Source: Symploca sp. SIO2C1 (GTDB lineage Bacteria; Cyanobacteriota; Cyanobacteriia; Cyanobacteriales; Coleofasciculaceae). From it: a stretch of DNA of 35,445 bases. The notes under the pieces are model-generated. The model was not told the DNA's origin. It made no database searches and worked only from the letters and a program-made list of their open reading frames with translations. A program made the translations under genes and the position numbers. Positions 1 through 8,279 of this stretch are shown in pieces (position 1 is the stretch's first letter; each line of letters begins with the position of its first letter). Location of the stretch: the NCBI GenBank assembly GCA_010692635.1, contig JAAHGL010000065.1:1-35445 (forward strand), given 5' to 3'.

Positions 1-1218
1 TTGGGAAACGCTGTTTCCCATTTGCTTGTATGTTGCACTATCCTTTGGATGTAGAACAAAATTATCAGGAAAACCTTGTAATCTTGCCGCTTCTCTTGGG
101 GTAATGCGCCGTGGTATACTCTTTTGAACTACACCTAATTTGTGGGTGTCTGATGAAGTGAGCGTAATCGAGATACTATCTGGATCTAAGAATTTGAATA
201 CTTCAAAAGACATATTGCCACACACTGGATTGTATTTTCCGTCTACACATTTCAAATAACCTTTTTGCATCAGTCCCTGAATCAACTTCTCTAGATTAGG
301 AACATCGAAAAAGGTTTTTATCTGCTGCTTAGTCAGCATTTTCCCATCTTGATGTGTGCCAAATATTTTTTTTCTTCTATTCGTAATCAAGGCATCCATC
401 AATTGACGTTCTAGTTCAGAACATTCTCCTTTGATGCCTAAATCCCATGAATGAATTGAGTTACCGCCCCTTGTATCAATTAAACGCTTGCCGTGTAGTT
501 GCTCGAAATCTCCCTGTACAACTTTATCAAGTCTTCTGATAAAATCTGCACTGCAATGGTAGTGGTTATCAACATAGGCTTCTAATATATCCCCGACTAC
601 ACGATGGGGATATGTTGCGCTCAATAAATTAAGTTGATTGTGACCTTTTTTAAATGCATGGGAATCCGCGGAGCCAAGATCACTTGAGATAGTTGATTGT
701 ATCTCGTGCTCCACTATACCAAGGATATAGATTCTTACTCGGTTTTGAGGGACACCAAAATTGCTGCTATTACAAAGGACATAGGAGGTTGAGTAGCCCA
801 GTTCCTCAAGTGAATGAAGAATAGTGTGGAGTGTTCTACCATGATCATGGGAGACTAATCCTCTCACATTTTCCAGGAATAAGCCCCGTGGCTTGTGCTT
901 TTTGAGTATCTTTTCAACTTCAAAAAAAAGAGTACCTCTCGTATCACCAAATCCTTCCCGTTTACCTGCATAAGAAAATGGCTGGCAGGGAAACCCAGCT
1001 AACAAGAAATCAAATTCTGGAATCTCATGACTATATTTGGTAATATCGCCGTGAGGTTGTTCATTGAAATTCAGTGCGTAGGTTTCACAGGCTTTAGTAT
1101 CAATTTCTGAGGTGAACACACATTTGCTAGAAATGCCAAGGGCTTGCATTGTTTGTTCAAAACCTAGTCTAATACCGCCTATTCCAGCAAATAAATCAAT
1201 AAATCTTATGGCAAACAC
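1..1218 (-). CDS. C5 cytosine-specific DNA methyltransferase (3' end beyond window)
   Basis: Transfers a methyl group from SAM to carbon 5 of cytosine in DNA. It reads open for 406 codons from a GTG at 1218 and leaves the left edge without a stop. No upstream ATG is possible because an in-frame TAA lies six bases before the GTG. Motif I (DLFAGIGG) is at residues 8-15, catalytic GFPCQPFS with Cys78 at about 75-82, LENV at 115-118, PQNRVR at 157-162, and motif X (QMGNSV) at the very edge. The region between motifs VIII and IX is the target-recognition domain and is long, with a winged-helix-like stretch (KMLTKQQIKTFF). The target sequence cannot be read from this. No restriction endonuclease is visible on this side, so a partner, if any, lies to the left. 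Confidence 0.93.
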   Translation of the reverse strand, partial: MFAIRFIDLFAGIGGIRLGFEQTMQALGISSKCVFTSEIDTKACETYALNFNEQPHGDITKYSHEIPEFDFLLAGFPCQPFSYAGKREGFGDTRGTLFFEVEKILKKHKPRGLFLENVRGLVSHDHGRTLHTILHSLEELGYSTSYVLCNSSNFGVPQNRVRIYILGIVEHEIQSTISSDLGSADSHAFKKGHNQLNLLSATYPHRVVGDILEAYVDNHYHCSADFIRRLDKVVQGDFEQLHGKRLIDTRGGNSIHSWDLGIKGECSELERQLMDALITNRRKKIFGTHQDGKMLTKQQIKTFFDVPNLEKLIQGLMQKGYLKCVDGKYNPVCGNMSFEVFKFLDPDSISITLTSSDTHKLGVVQKSIPRRITPREAARLQGFPDNFVLHPKDSATYKQMGNSVSQ

Positions 1219-1235
1219 TATTTAAGAAACACGCT

Positions 1236-1320
1236 CATGCGCTAATGGCTAATGGCGAATAGCTAATGGCTAATGGCTAATCTCTGAAAAAAAATACTCT
1301 GGCAGGAGGCAGGAGGAAAG
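1236..1320. repeat. STRR: GCTAATG heptamers and GGCAGGA units
   Basis: The gap between the methyltransferase and pheS carries about five imperfect GCTAATG heptamers (about 1241-1281), followed by a CAGGAGG-type run at about 1302-1318. The same units recur elsewhere in the window. Confidence 0.8.
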
Positions 1321-1361
1321 AGGCTTTGCGTAAGTCGTGATGCTGTAACAATTGACAAGTA

Positions 1362-2366
1362 TTAAAACTGCTGTAAAAAGCGCAAATCACTGCTGTACAA
1401 CCGGCGGATATCATCAATCTGATGTAATACCATAGCAAAGCGCTCAACCCCAAAACCGGCAGCGAAGCCAGTATAAATTTCAGGATCGTAACCTACTGCT
1501 TTCAACACATTGGGGTCAACCATACCACAGCCAAGTCCTTCTAACCATTTACCTTTCCATTGCACATCTACTTCCGCAGAAGGTTCTGTGAAAGGGAAAT
1601 AACTGGCTCGGAAGCGTACTGGTAATTCCTCACCAAACAATTCCTCAAAAAATACTTTAATAGTGCCTTTAAGATCACTAAATGTGATCCCTTCATCCAC
1701 TGCCAAAATTTCTATCTGATGAAAAACGGCGGCGTGAGTAGCATCTACTGTGTCCCTTCGGTAGCAACGACCAGGTGCTATGATCCGAATCGGCGGCTCA
1801 TGCTCTTCCATGTAACGAATTTGGACATTGGAAGTATGGGTGCGCAATAAATTGCCATCAGGAAGATACATCGTATCCTGCATATCACGCGCTGGGTGAT
1901 CTGGCAAAAAATTCAGTGCCTCGAAGTTATAGTAATCCGTTTCCATCTCCGGACCAGTGGCAACGGTGTAACCTAGACCAATAAAGATATCTAAAATCCG
2001 GTCAATGGTACTATTAATCGGATGCATTTTACCTTGGGGTCGATAAATCCCAGGCATGGTAACATCAAGGGTTTCAGCTTCTAATTGTGCCTGAATCTGA
2101 GCAGCTTGTAACTCCTGGCGCTTGCTTTCTAGATTCTCTTGTAAAGCTTCTTTAACTTCATTCGCTAAAGCACCAACACGGGGTCTTTCTTCCGGGGAAA
2201 GCTTACCCATACCCCGCAATACCTGAGACAGCTGTCCCTTCTTGCCAAGATAGCTGACGCGCAACTGCTCTAATTCTTCTAGGGTATCAACAGAAGCGAT
2301 CGCTTGTGTCGCTTCTTCTTTGAGTACGGCTAATTTGCTCTCAAGGTCATTGCCAGAATTGGTCAT
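1362..2366 (-). CDS. pheS: Phenylalanine--tRNA ligase alpha subunit
   Basis: Catalytic subunit of the cytosolic alpha2beta2 PheRS, which charges tRNA-Phe. The 334 residues match the usual bacterial length. The N-terminal coiled-coil tRNA-binding arm covers about residues 10-95, with the typical LGKKGQLSQ and GKLSPEER stretches. The class II core follows, with RTHTS at 175-179, motif 2 ([13 protein letters not shown]) at about 199-211, and motif 3 (GFGVERFAM) at about 304-312. pheT is not adjacent, so the two subunits are encoded apart. The ATG at 2366 is the only sensible start. STRR and IS remnants flank the gene, but the gene itself is intact. Confidence 0.98.
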   Translation of the reverse strand: MTNSGNDLESKLAVLKEEATQAIASVDTLEELEQLRVSYLGKKGQLSQVLRGMGKLSPEERPRVGALANEVKEALQENLESKRQELQAAQIQAQLEAETLDVTMPGIYRPQGKMHPINSTIDRILDIFIGLGYTVATGPEMETDYYNFEALNFLPDHPARDMQDTMYLPDGNLLRTHTSNVQIRYMEEHEPPIRIIAPGRCYRRDTVDATHAAVFHQIEILAVDEGITFSDLKGTIKVFFEELFGEELPVRFRASYFPFTEPSAEVDVQWKGKWLEGLGCGMVDPNVLKAVGYDPEIYTGFAAGFGVERFAMVLHQIDDIRRLYSSDLRFLQQF

Positions 2367-2419
2367 GCTACGTAGGTTGAAAGTATTACCAAATTATCTG
2401 TCATCAATCACATTATTTG

Positions 2420-3392
2420 ACACTCCCCATGGCTAGAAGCCAGGGGATTCTAGTTTCAACGACGTTTCTTGCAACGACTTGTCTTGCGACCAACCGAAGT
2501 AGAGGAAACATCTCCACCAGCGTTAGTTTGGGGATGCCCTCCCCTACCGTTTCCACGACTTAAAATTACTTTGGCAGCGTTCACATCCCTGTGTTCAATG
2601 TGTCCACATTTTGGGCAAGAATGAGTACGAGTACTTAAAGATTTCTGAACTCTTGCACCACAATTTGAACACTCCTGACTGGTCAAGTGTGGAGCTACTG
2701 TAATTATTTCACGTCCAAACTTGCTTCCAAAGTATTCGAGCCACTGACGAAAGTTGTACCAAGATGCATCACTAATGCTCTTAGCTAGCTTGTGATTCCT
2801 TTTTTATCTATAAAATTAATACGACGCTTAGTAAGGTGAAGCTTCCAGCCCGACTGCTTATACTCAACAGAACGGGTATGTTTTTTAAACCTTGGATATC
2901 CCTTATTGCCAGGTTTGTTGGACTTGCAATTAGCAAAAAATCTTTTAATTGCGCGTTCTACGTTCTCTACTGACGCTTGGCAAGCATGGGAGTTGAGTTC
3001 CTTGACAAAACTGTATTCTGCTCTTAGTTGAGTGTTGTACTGATAAAGCTCTTTTTTGCCAATGCCACGGTGCTCTATCCAATACCTCAAAACTTTGTTT
3101 CTGACAAACTGAGAAGTACGAATAGCTTGCTCAATAGCGCTCGCTTGTGCCTTTTTTACTACAGCTTTATATTCGAGTACCAACACTTCTTGTATCACCT
3201 CCTAATTAGATAGCGAAATGGCTGTATAGTTTATATTATATACATATATTAATTAAAGAAGTGCTCCATTATAATTTGTTAAACAATATATTCTTAATCA
3301 AAAAAATGTCTGACGGCGAATAAATTCGCTACGGGCTTACCCCATACCTAGAAGCTAGGGGCTTGCGCCCTATGACTTTTGGTCAGTTTACC
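2420..3392 (-). mobile_element. Degenerate TnpB-only IS200/IS605 (IS1341-like) element
   Basis: Outer limits are inferred from hairpins flanking a broken tnpB. The end downstream of tnpB has CCCC..TGGC/GCCA..GGGG with loop about TAGA (about 2426-2448). The upstream end has CTAG-AAG-CTAG embedded in CCCC...GGGG (about 3342-3365). Both share the TAGAAG core typical of subterminal hairpins in this family. No Y1 transposase gene is present, so the copy depended on a transposase supplied elsewhere. Because tnpB has lost its catalytic core, the copy is dead. Exact ends are uncertain by tens of bases. Confidence 0.7.
2456..3198 (-). pseudogene. tnpB: tnpB pseudogene with internal deletion
   Basis: Two fragments of one RNA-guided TnpB nuclease gene. 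The upstream fragment (3198 to 2785) holds the N-terminal HTH/wedge region up to RRINFIDKKGI. It then meets a TAG. The downstream fragment resumes in another frame at HKLAKSISDASW (about 2800) and ends with the zinc-ribbon motif CSNCG...CPKCG and the RDVNAA stretch carrying the last RuvC Asp. The middle, which should hold RuvC-I Asp and RuvC-II Glu, is missing, and the join shifts the frame. An AGGAGG at 3198-3203 overlaps the GTG at 3198, so the original start was probably GTG 3186 or TTG 3183. No nuclease activity is expected. Confidence 0.88.
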
Positions 3393-3395
3393 GAC

Positions 3396-3490
3396 TTGTG
3401 GAACAGGCTTCGGTGCCTGTCTCCATCTGAGTCAAATAATAACTGTGGTAACTGGTAAGATGCTTAACTGGCAAGATGCCAGTTCCACAA
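3396..3490. repeat. REP/MITE-like palindromic element
   Basis: Bounded by perfect 9-bp inverted repeats TTGTGGAAC (3396-3404) and GTTCCACAA (3482-3490). Internal small palindromes are AGGC-TTCGGT-GCCT and CTGGCAAGATGCCAG. A relative of the right half recurs at about 34551-34575. It is non-coding and probably mobilised in trans. Confidence 0.6.
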
Positions 3491-3547
3491 TAGTTATAGT
3501 ATAGTCAATGTATAAACAAGTAATTATATTTAGTTATATTCTCAGTT

Positions 3548-3733
3548 ATGATTACCCAAAAACTAAGCATGTGGGGCAACTCCCTTGGAGTCAGACTTCC
3601 TCAAGCGATTATTCAGGAGGTGAACTTGCAGGAAGGTGCATTAGTGAGCATTTCCACTGAGGACAATAAGATTATTCTTTCGACATCGCTAACAGGACCC
3701 TACGGTAATGAAATTTTTATCCGGTTTAGGTAA
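3548..3733 (+). CDS. MazE/AbrB-fold antitoxin-like protein, truncated C-terminus
   Basis: A 61-residue protein whose first 45 residues match the swapped-hairpin AbrB DNA-binding fold of MazE/PemI antitoxins (QKLSMWGNSLGVRLPQAI, then EGALVSISTEDNKIIL). Full-length relatives are about 80 residues, with an acidic toxin-binding tail ending near GEPVG. Here the tail is replaced by a short unrelated stretch (GPYGNEIFIRFR). No MazF/PemK ORF follows in the 110 bp before the next gene. It probably binds DNA still, or is a decaying orphan. A small hairpin (TTAGGT/ACCTAA) spans the stop codon. Confidence 0.7.
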   Translation: MITQKLSMWGNSLGVRLPQAIIQEVNLQEGALVSISTEDNKIILSTSLTGPYGNEIFIRFR

Positions 3734-3844
3734 AAACCTAATTTCTGGAGAGCTCCGCTGGGAACTGGTCAATAGACTCACAGTCATCATACATTAAGGT
3801 CTGGGAAAACTTCCTTTAATACTGCCTGTCATTAAAGGACTCGT

Positions 3845-5866
3845 GTGAGTGGTGTGAGTGCAATGAAGCTGAGACTAAACAAGTTAGCTACCCATTGGTG
3901 GCAGTCTTTTGAGAAGCAGCCAACTCTGACTTGGAGTTTGTCAATACTCTGGTTGTTACTGATTGGCTGGTTAGCTTTTTTGTGGAACTTGGGAAGTACA
4001 GGTTTGGTAGATGAGACTGAGCCCCTGTTTGCAGAAGCCGCTCGCCAAATGACAGTAACTGGGGACTGGATTACACCCTATTTTAATGGTGAGACCCGTT
4101 TTGATAAACCGCCATTGGTCTACTGGTTGATGGCTATTGGTTATAAACTGATTGGGGTGAACGAATGGGCAGTACGACTCCCCTCAGCCCTAGCTGCGAT
4201 CGCATTAATGCTTTTGGGTTTCTATACTTTGCGATATTATGGGATATCCCGTCCCGCTGCTGTGGTCTCCCCAGAGAATTCCGACAAACACAACCATACT
4301 AATGTCCCCAATCTCCAACGCCAATTGTGGCTAGCTGCTGGGATGGGTTCAGCCATGATTGCCTTAAATCCCCAAACCATAGTTTGGGCAAGAACCGGTG
4401 TCTCAGATATGCTACTCAGTGGCTGCATGGGTACTGCACTCCTCTGTTTTTTCCTAGGATATGCGCAAAAAGAACAAGAACTTAAGGAAGCAAAAGATAA
4501 AAATTCCCCCATCTCCCCATCTCCGCATCTCCCCATCTCCTCATCCCCTCATCTCCCCATCTCCTCCTCAAGTTGGTATCTAGCTTTTTACTTCCTAATT
4601 GCCTTAGCTATCCTTGCTAAAGGACCAGTAGGCATTGTACTACCAGGGATCATTATTGGAGCTTTTCTTATTTATCTAGGCAAATTGCGAGAAGTTCTAC
4701 GAGAGATGCAGATTGTTAGAGGTATCTTGCTGATTTTGGCTCTAACACTGCCTTGGTATGGATTGGTAATCGCAGCTAACGGCAAAGCCTACATTGACTC
4801 GTTTTTTGGCTATCATAATTTCCAGCGCTTCACTGATGTTGTCAATGGCCATTCTGCTCCTTGGTATTTCTACTTTCTGGTTGTACTAGTAGGTTTTATC
4901 CCCTGGTCTGTATACTTACCAATAGCGATCGCTAGGCTAAAGTTTTGGCAGCGAAAACGATGGCGCTCCTCTCCCCGCTCTACCCATTTAGGTTTATTTG
5001 CTCTATTCTGGTTTGCTAGCATCTTTGGTTTCTTTTCCATTGCCGTAACCAAGCTACCCAGCTATGTTCTACCTCTGTTACCTGCTGCGGCTATTATGAT
5101 AGCTCTGTTGTGGAGTAAAGAAATTACTAGAGCTGCCGCAAAGAAACCCGGTTTCTTAGGGGAAAATGTGGATATTTCGTTGTCTTCCTCACAAGAAACC
5201 CGGTTTCTAAATATTGGAACTAGGGGAAAAACTCCCTCACTGCCTTTGTTACTGAGTGGGGTGTTCAACTTACTATTGTCGCTAGCCCTTGCTGGTGTTA
5301 TTTTATATAGTCCTGATCTCATCGGCTATGATCCAGCTGTACCCAACTTGTCTGAGATACTTCAACAGTCAGGTTTAACTTTGCAAGGTAGTTTTATTTG
5401 GTGGCTAACTGCCGTCGTGATGGCACTGTTGCTGCTCAAGCGACATCGTTGGCGTTGGCTGTGGAGTGCAAATTTTGTCGGATTTGTGGCATTTTTAATC
5501 TTTGTTATCACACCAGCTTCCTTCCTGCTAGATGAAGTGCGTCAGGAACCCCTGCGGGAACTTTCCCAACTTGTCACTCAGGTACAGCAACCTGGAGAAG
5601 AACTGATTATGATTGGTTTTCAAAAGCCTAGTGTCACTTTCTATACCCAGAGATTAGTAACTTACTTTCGCTTCAATGAAATGGCAATTGCCCACATTAA
5701 ACAAATAGCCAAGACTCAACCCAATCCCCCCTCTGTTCTGATTTTAAATCGTTCAAAAAAGCTGATAGAAGCTCAGCTACAACCTGATGAATATGATAAA
5801 TTAGGCACTGCTGGTATTTATCAACTGCTTCGGGTTTCCAAAGAGGCTCTGGCTAATAAGTCATGA
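3845..5866 (+). CDS. ArnT/PMT-family membrane glycosyltransferase
   Basis: Polytopic inner-membrane glycosyltransferase of the GT-C fold, expected to move a sugar from a polyprenyl-phosphate donor to lipid or protein on the periplasmic side. The signature is the first periplasmic loop: DETEPLFAEAARQM (about residues 55-68) holding the catalytic-type acidic pair, then DWITPYFNGETRFDKPPLVYW (about 73-93). About a dozen hydrophobic segments follow. The start is GTG 3845; ATG 3863 is an equally good, perhaps better, choice. Two stretches look like intergenic repeats translated in frame: a proline/serine-rich SPHLPIS run (DNA about 4503-4570) and two copies of a palindrome (5141-5157 and 5193-5208). 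Both fall in loops. Acceptor substrate unknown. Confidence 0.88.
   Translation: MSGVSAMKLRLNKLATHWWQSFEKQPTLTWSLSILWLLLIGWLAFLWNLGSTGLVDETEPLFAEAARQMTVTGDWITPYFNGETRFDKPPLVYWLMAIGYKLIGVNEWAVRLPSALAAIALMLLGFYTLRYYGISRPAAVVSPENSDKHNHTNVPNLQRQLWLAAGMGSAMIALNPQTIVWARTGVSDMLLSGCMGTALLCFFLGYAQKEQELKEAKDKNSPISPSPHLPISSSPHLPISSSSWYLAFYFLIALAILAKGPVGIVLPGIIIGAFLIYLGKLREVLREMQIVRGILLILALTLPWYGLVIAANGKAYIDSFFGYHNFQRFTDVVNGHSAPWYFYFLVVLVGFIPWSVYLPIAIARLKFWQRKRWRSSPRSTHLGLFALFWFASIFGFFSIAVTKLPSYVLPLLPAAAIMIALLWSKEITRAAAKKPGFLGENVDISLSSSQETRFLNIGTRGKTPSLPLLLSGVFNLLLSLALAGVILYSPDLIGYDPAVPNLSEILQQSGLTLQGSFIWWLTAVVMALLLLKRHRWRWLWSANFVGFVAFLIFVITPASFLLDEVRQEPLRELSQLVTQVQQPGEELIMIGFQKPSVTFYTQRLVTYFRFNEMAIAHIKQIAKTQPNPPSVLILNRSKKLIEAQLQPDEYDKLGTAGIYQLLRVSKEALANKS
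4503..4572 (+). repeat. CATCTCCC minisatellite inside the glycosyltransferase gene
   Basis: Tandem CCCCATCT/CTCCGCAT-type units, translated as repeated SPHLPISS. They fall between two hydrophobic segments, so the expansion probably extends a loop without breaking the fold. Confidence 0.75.
5141..5208. repeat. Two copies of the palindrome AAGAAACC-C-GGTTTCTT
   Basis: Copy one is at 5141-5157 (arms of 8 bp around a C). Copy two is at 5193-5208. They lie in different frames of the same gene, giving KKPGFLG and QETRFLN respectively. This shows the DNA, not the peptide, is what was copied. Confidence 0.75.
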
Positions 5867-5997
5867 GTAATGAGTAATGAGTAATGAGTAATGAGTAATG
5901 AGTAATGAGTAATTATCAATTATCAATTATCAATTATCAATTATCAATTATCAATTATCAATTATCAATTATCAATTATCAATTATCAATTATCAAT
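5865..5997. repeat. Two abutting STRR arrays: 7x GAGTAAT then 12x TATCAAT
   Basis: Seven perfect GAGTAAT units (5865-5913) begin inside the glycosyltransferase stop codon. They run directly into twelve perfect TATCAAT units (5914-5997), whose last base is the first plus-strand base of the stop triplet of the converging kinase gene (5997-5999). The whole space between the two convergent genes is therefore repeat. Confidence 0.95.
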
Positions 5998-8279
5998 TAT
6001 GTAGGAATCTTGATAATAAACTCTGTGCCTTGTCCTGGAGTCGAAACACAATTGAGTTCACCACCATGTTTTTCTACAACAATTTGGTAGCTAATAGATA
6101 GTCCCAATCCTGTGCCACTTCCCACAGGTTTAGTGGTAAAAAATGGATCAAATATCTTCTGTTGCACTTCCTTGTTCATCCCATGACCATTATCGGCAAT
6201 CCGAATGACGAGAAATTCAGGATCTTGGTAAGATAAATTTTGCAAGCCTTGAGTATCTTCAGTTTGAGGATTTTTAATTTTGTTGGTGTAGCAATACCCT
6301 TGGGAAATGCTGTGGTTGGATGAGGCAAGGGTAGATGCTAGTGCTACACTACGTGAAATTGTAGGGATATTTAGTCTAGCAAATTTTGAATTTTGAAAAT
6401 TGAATTGCTTAGTCACATAGGTGCTGATGGTAATTACTCGTGGGTTATTTTGGTTTTCTAGAGCATCAATAGCATTAGCCAAGATGTTCATAAACACTTG
6501 ATTTAACTGACTAGCATAACAAGTAATTTTTGGCAGTTGACCATAGTTTTTAATCACCTTAATGCCCCCTGCCTTACCTGTTGGCTTAAGTCGGTGTTTT
6601 AATATGAGTAGGGTGTTATCAATGTCTTTGTGGATATCTAAAGGTTTGAGCTTAGATTCATTTTGTCTGGAAAATATTCCTAGCGATCGCACAATCTCAG
6701 AAATACGCTTGGCTCCTATTTCCATTGAATTTGTTAGTTTGTGCCAATCTTCCCTCAGAAAATCCAACTCCATCTCCTCCCCATACTCCTGAATTTTGGC
6801 TGGGGGATTGGGGTAAGCTTGCTCGTAGAGTTCAACTAGGTGCATCAAGTCTTGGAAATATTGACGCGCAAACTCGATATTGCCAGAGATAAAGCTAGTA
6901 GGGTTGTTGATTTCGTGGGCAATTCCTGCAATCATCTCCCCCAGACTCGACATTTTTTCCGATTGAATCAGTTGAGCTTGAGTACTTTTTAATTCGGCTA
7001 GGGTCAACTCTAGCTGCTTGGCTTTTTCTCTTTGTCGGGTTTCTGAACGCTGTAGTGCTTGTTGTGCTTGTTTGCGATCGCTAATATTTTTATGGGAGCC
7101 AACCATGCGAATGGGATTTCCCTGCTCATCCCACTGTGCTTGTCCCCGTGCCAGAATCCATTTGTAACTACCATCTTTACAGCGTAGGCGATATTCCATT
7201 TGATATTGAGGAGTTTGCTGTTTGAGGTGAGTGGTGAGTGCAGCTAAAGTCTCTTCAAGATCTTCAGGATGAACAAGATTGCACCATGCCTCATAGGTAT
7301 TTGCTAATTCCTCTTCGGCAAAACCCTGCATCTGCTTGAGTTCTGCTGAGATGAAAGTTTCCCCAGTTTGTATGTTCCAATCGAAGATACCATCTCCGGT
7401 GCTCCGTAGAACTAACTGCCAGCGTTCTTCACTTTTTTTCAGAGCTTCCTCTGCAGCAACCCGATTGGTGATATCCTGTTGCACACCAACAAAATTAGTC
7501 AGGTTGCCTTGGACATCGTATACCGGAGAAATAGTTAATTCTTGCCAGAAGGGAGTCCCATCTTTACGGAAGTTACGCAGCACAGTTTGGCAGTCTTTCT
7601 TTTCAGCAATGGCTTGACGTAGTTTAGTTATTTGTGTTTGTTCTGGCTCCGTTCCCTGCAAAAAGCGACAATTTTGACCAATAACTTCTTCTGCCGTATA
7701 ACCAGTGATGCGTTCAAACCCAGAATTGACATAAATTACAGGGTTATCTGACCGTTGGGCATCAGTAATAACAATACCATTAGAAGAAGCCGCGATCGCT
7801 CTTTCTAGGAGTCGTAATTTTTTTTCCGTAGCGGTGCGAATTTCTATTTCTTGTTGCAATCGTCGATTTTGTTCTTCTAGCTGTTTTCTCAGCCTTTGGT
7901 TGGCTAGTTGCACTTCAATTCTGGCAATTACTTCTTCAGTTTGAAAGGGTTTGGTGATATAGTCCATCGCACCTAGAGAAAAGCCTTTCATTTTATCACA
8001 TATTTCATCCAAAGCACTAAGGAAAATTATCGGAATTTCTTTAGTACGTTCATCCGCTTTTAGTTGTTGACAAACTTCATAGCCATCTATACCAGACATA
8101 AGAATGTCTAGTAAAATTAAGTCAGGAGGTTCTGCTAAGGCGGCAACGATTGCTGATTCACCATCAAGGGTAGGTCTAACCTCGTACTCATTCTCTGTTA
8201 GCAGCTCAGTTAGCAGGTGTAAATTGTCTTCGCTATCATCTACAATTAAAATTGTCTCTGGGGAATGATAATTGTTCAT
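5997..8279 (-). CDS. REC-LOV-PAS hybrid sensor histidine kinase
   Basis: 760-residue soluble kinase. Domains: receiver (about 8-125, phospho-acceptor Asp58, Lys110-Pro111); short coiled coil; PAS/LOV domain (about 158-272) with the flavin-binding signature GQNCRFLQ (Cys204); PAS/PAC (about 285-402) with the HPED and DGSYKW stretches; coiled coil; HisKA with GIAHEINNP (His455); and HATPase_c with the DNGHGM and GSGTGLGLS boxes near the end. The N-terminal receiver suggests it takes phosphate from the upstream kinase and relays it. Its ATG overlaps the stop of that gene (ATGA, 8276-8279), so the two are translationally coupled. A basic linker inside the ATPase domain (about 630-675) is longer than usual. 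Confidence 0.93.
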   Translation of the reverse strand: MNNYHSPETILIVDDSEDNLHLLTELLTENEYEVRPTLDGESAIVAALAEPPDLILLDILMSGIDGYEVCQQLKADERTKEIPIIFLSALDEICDKMKGFSLGAMDYITKPFQTEEVIARIEVQLANQRLRKQLEEQNRRLQQEIEIRTATEKKLRLLERAIAASSNGIVITDAQRSDNPVIYVNSGFERITGYTAEEVIGQNCRFLQGTEPEQTQITKLRQAIAEKKDCQTVLRNFRKDGTPFWQELTISPVYDVQGNLTNFVGVQQDITNRVAAEEALKKSEERWQLVLRSTGDGIFDWNIQTGETFISAELKQMQGFAEEELANTYEAWCNLVHPEDLEETLAALTTHLKQQTPQYQMEYRLRCKDGSYKWILARGQAQWDEQGNPIRMVGSHKNISDRKQAQQALQRSETRQREKAKQLELTLAELKSTQAQLIQSEKMSSLGEMIAGIAHEINNPTSFISGNIEFARQYFQDLMHLVELYEQAYPNPPAKIQEYGEEMELDFLREDWHKLTNSMEIGAKRISEIVRSLGIFSRQNESKLKPLDIHKDIDNTLLILKHRLKPTGKAGGIKVIKNYGQLPKITCYASQLNQVFMNILANAIDALENQNNPRVITISTYVTKQFNFQNSKFARLNIPTISRSVALASTLASSNHSISQGYCYTNKIKNPQTEDTQGLQNLSYQDPEFLVIRIADNGHGMNKEVQQKIFDPFFTTKPVGSGTGLGLSISYQIVVEKHGGELNCVSTPGQGTEFIIKIPT

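Noticed and set aside
5905-6090. Open frame reading as YQLSIIN repeats
   Set aside because: Pure translation of the TATCAAT array; no gene-like sequence follows.
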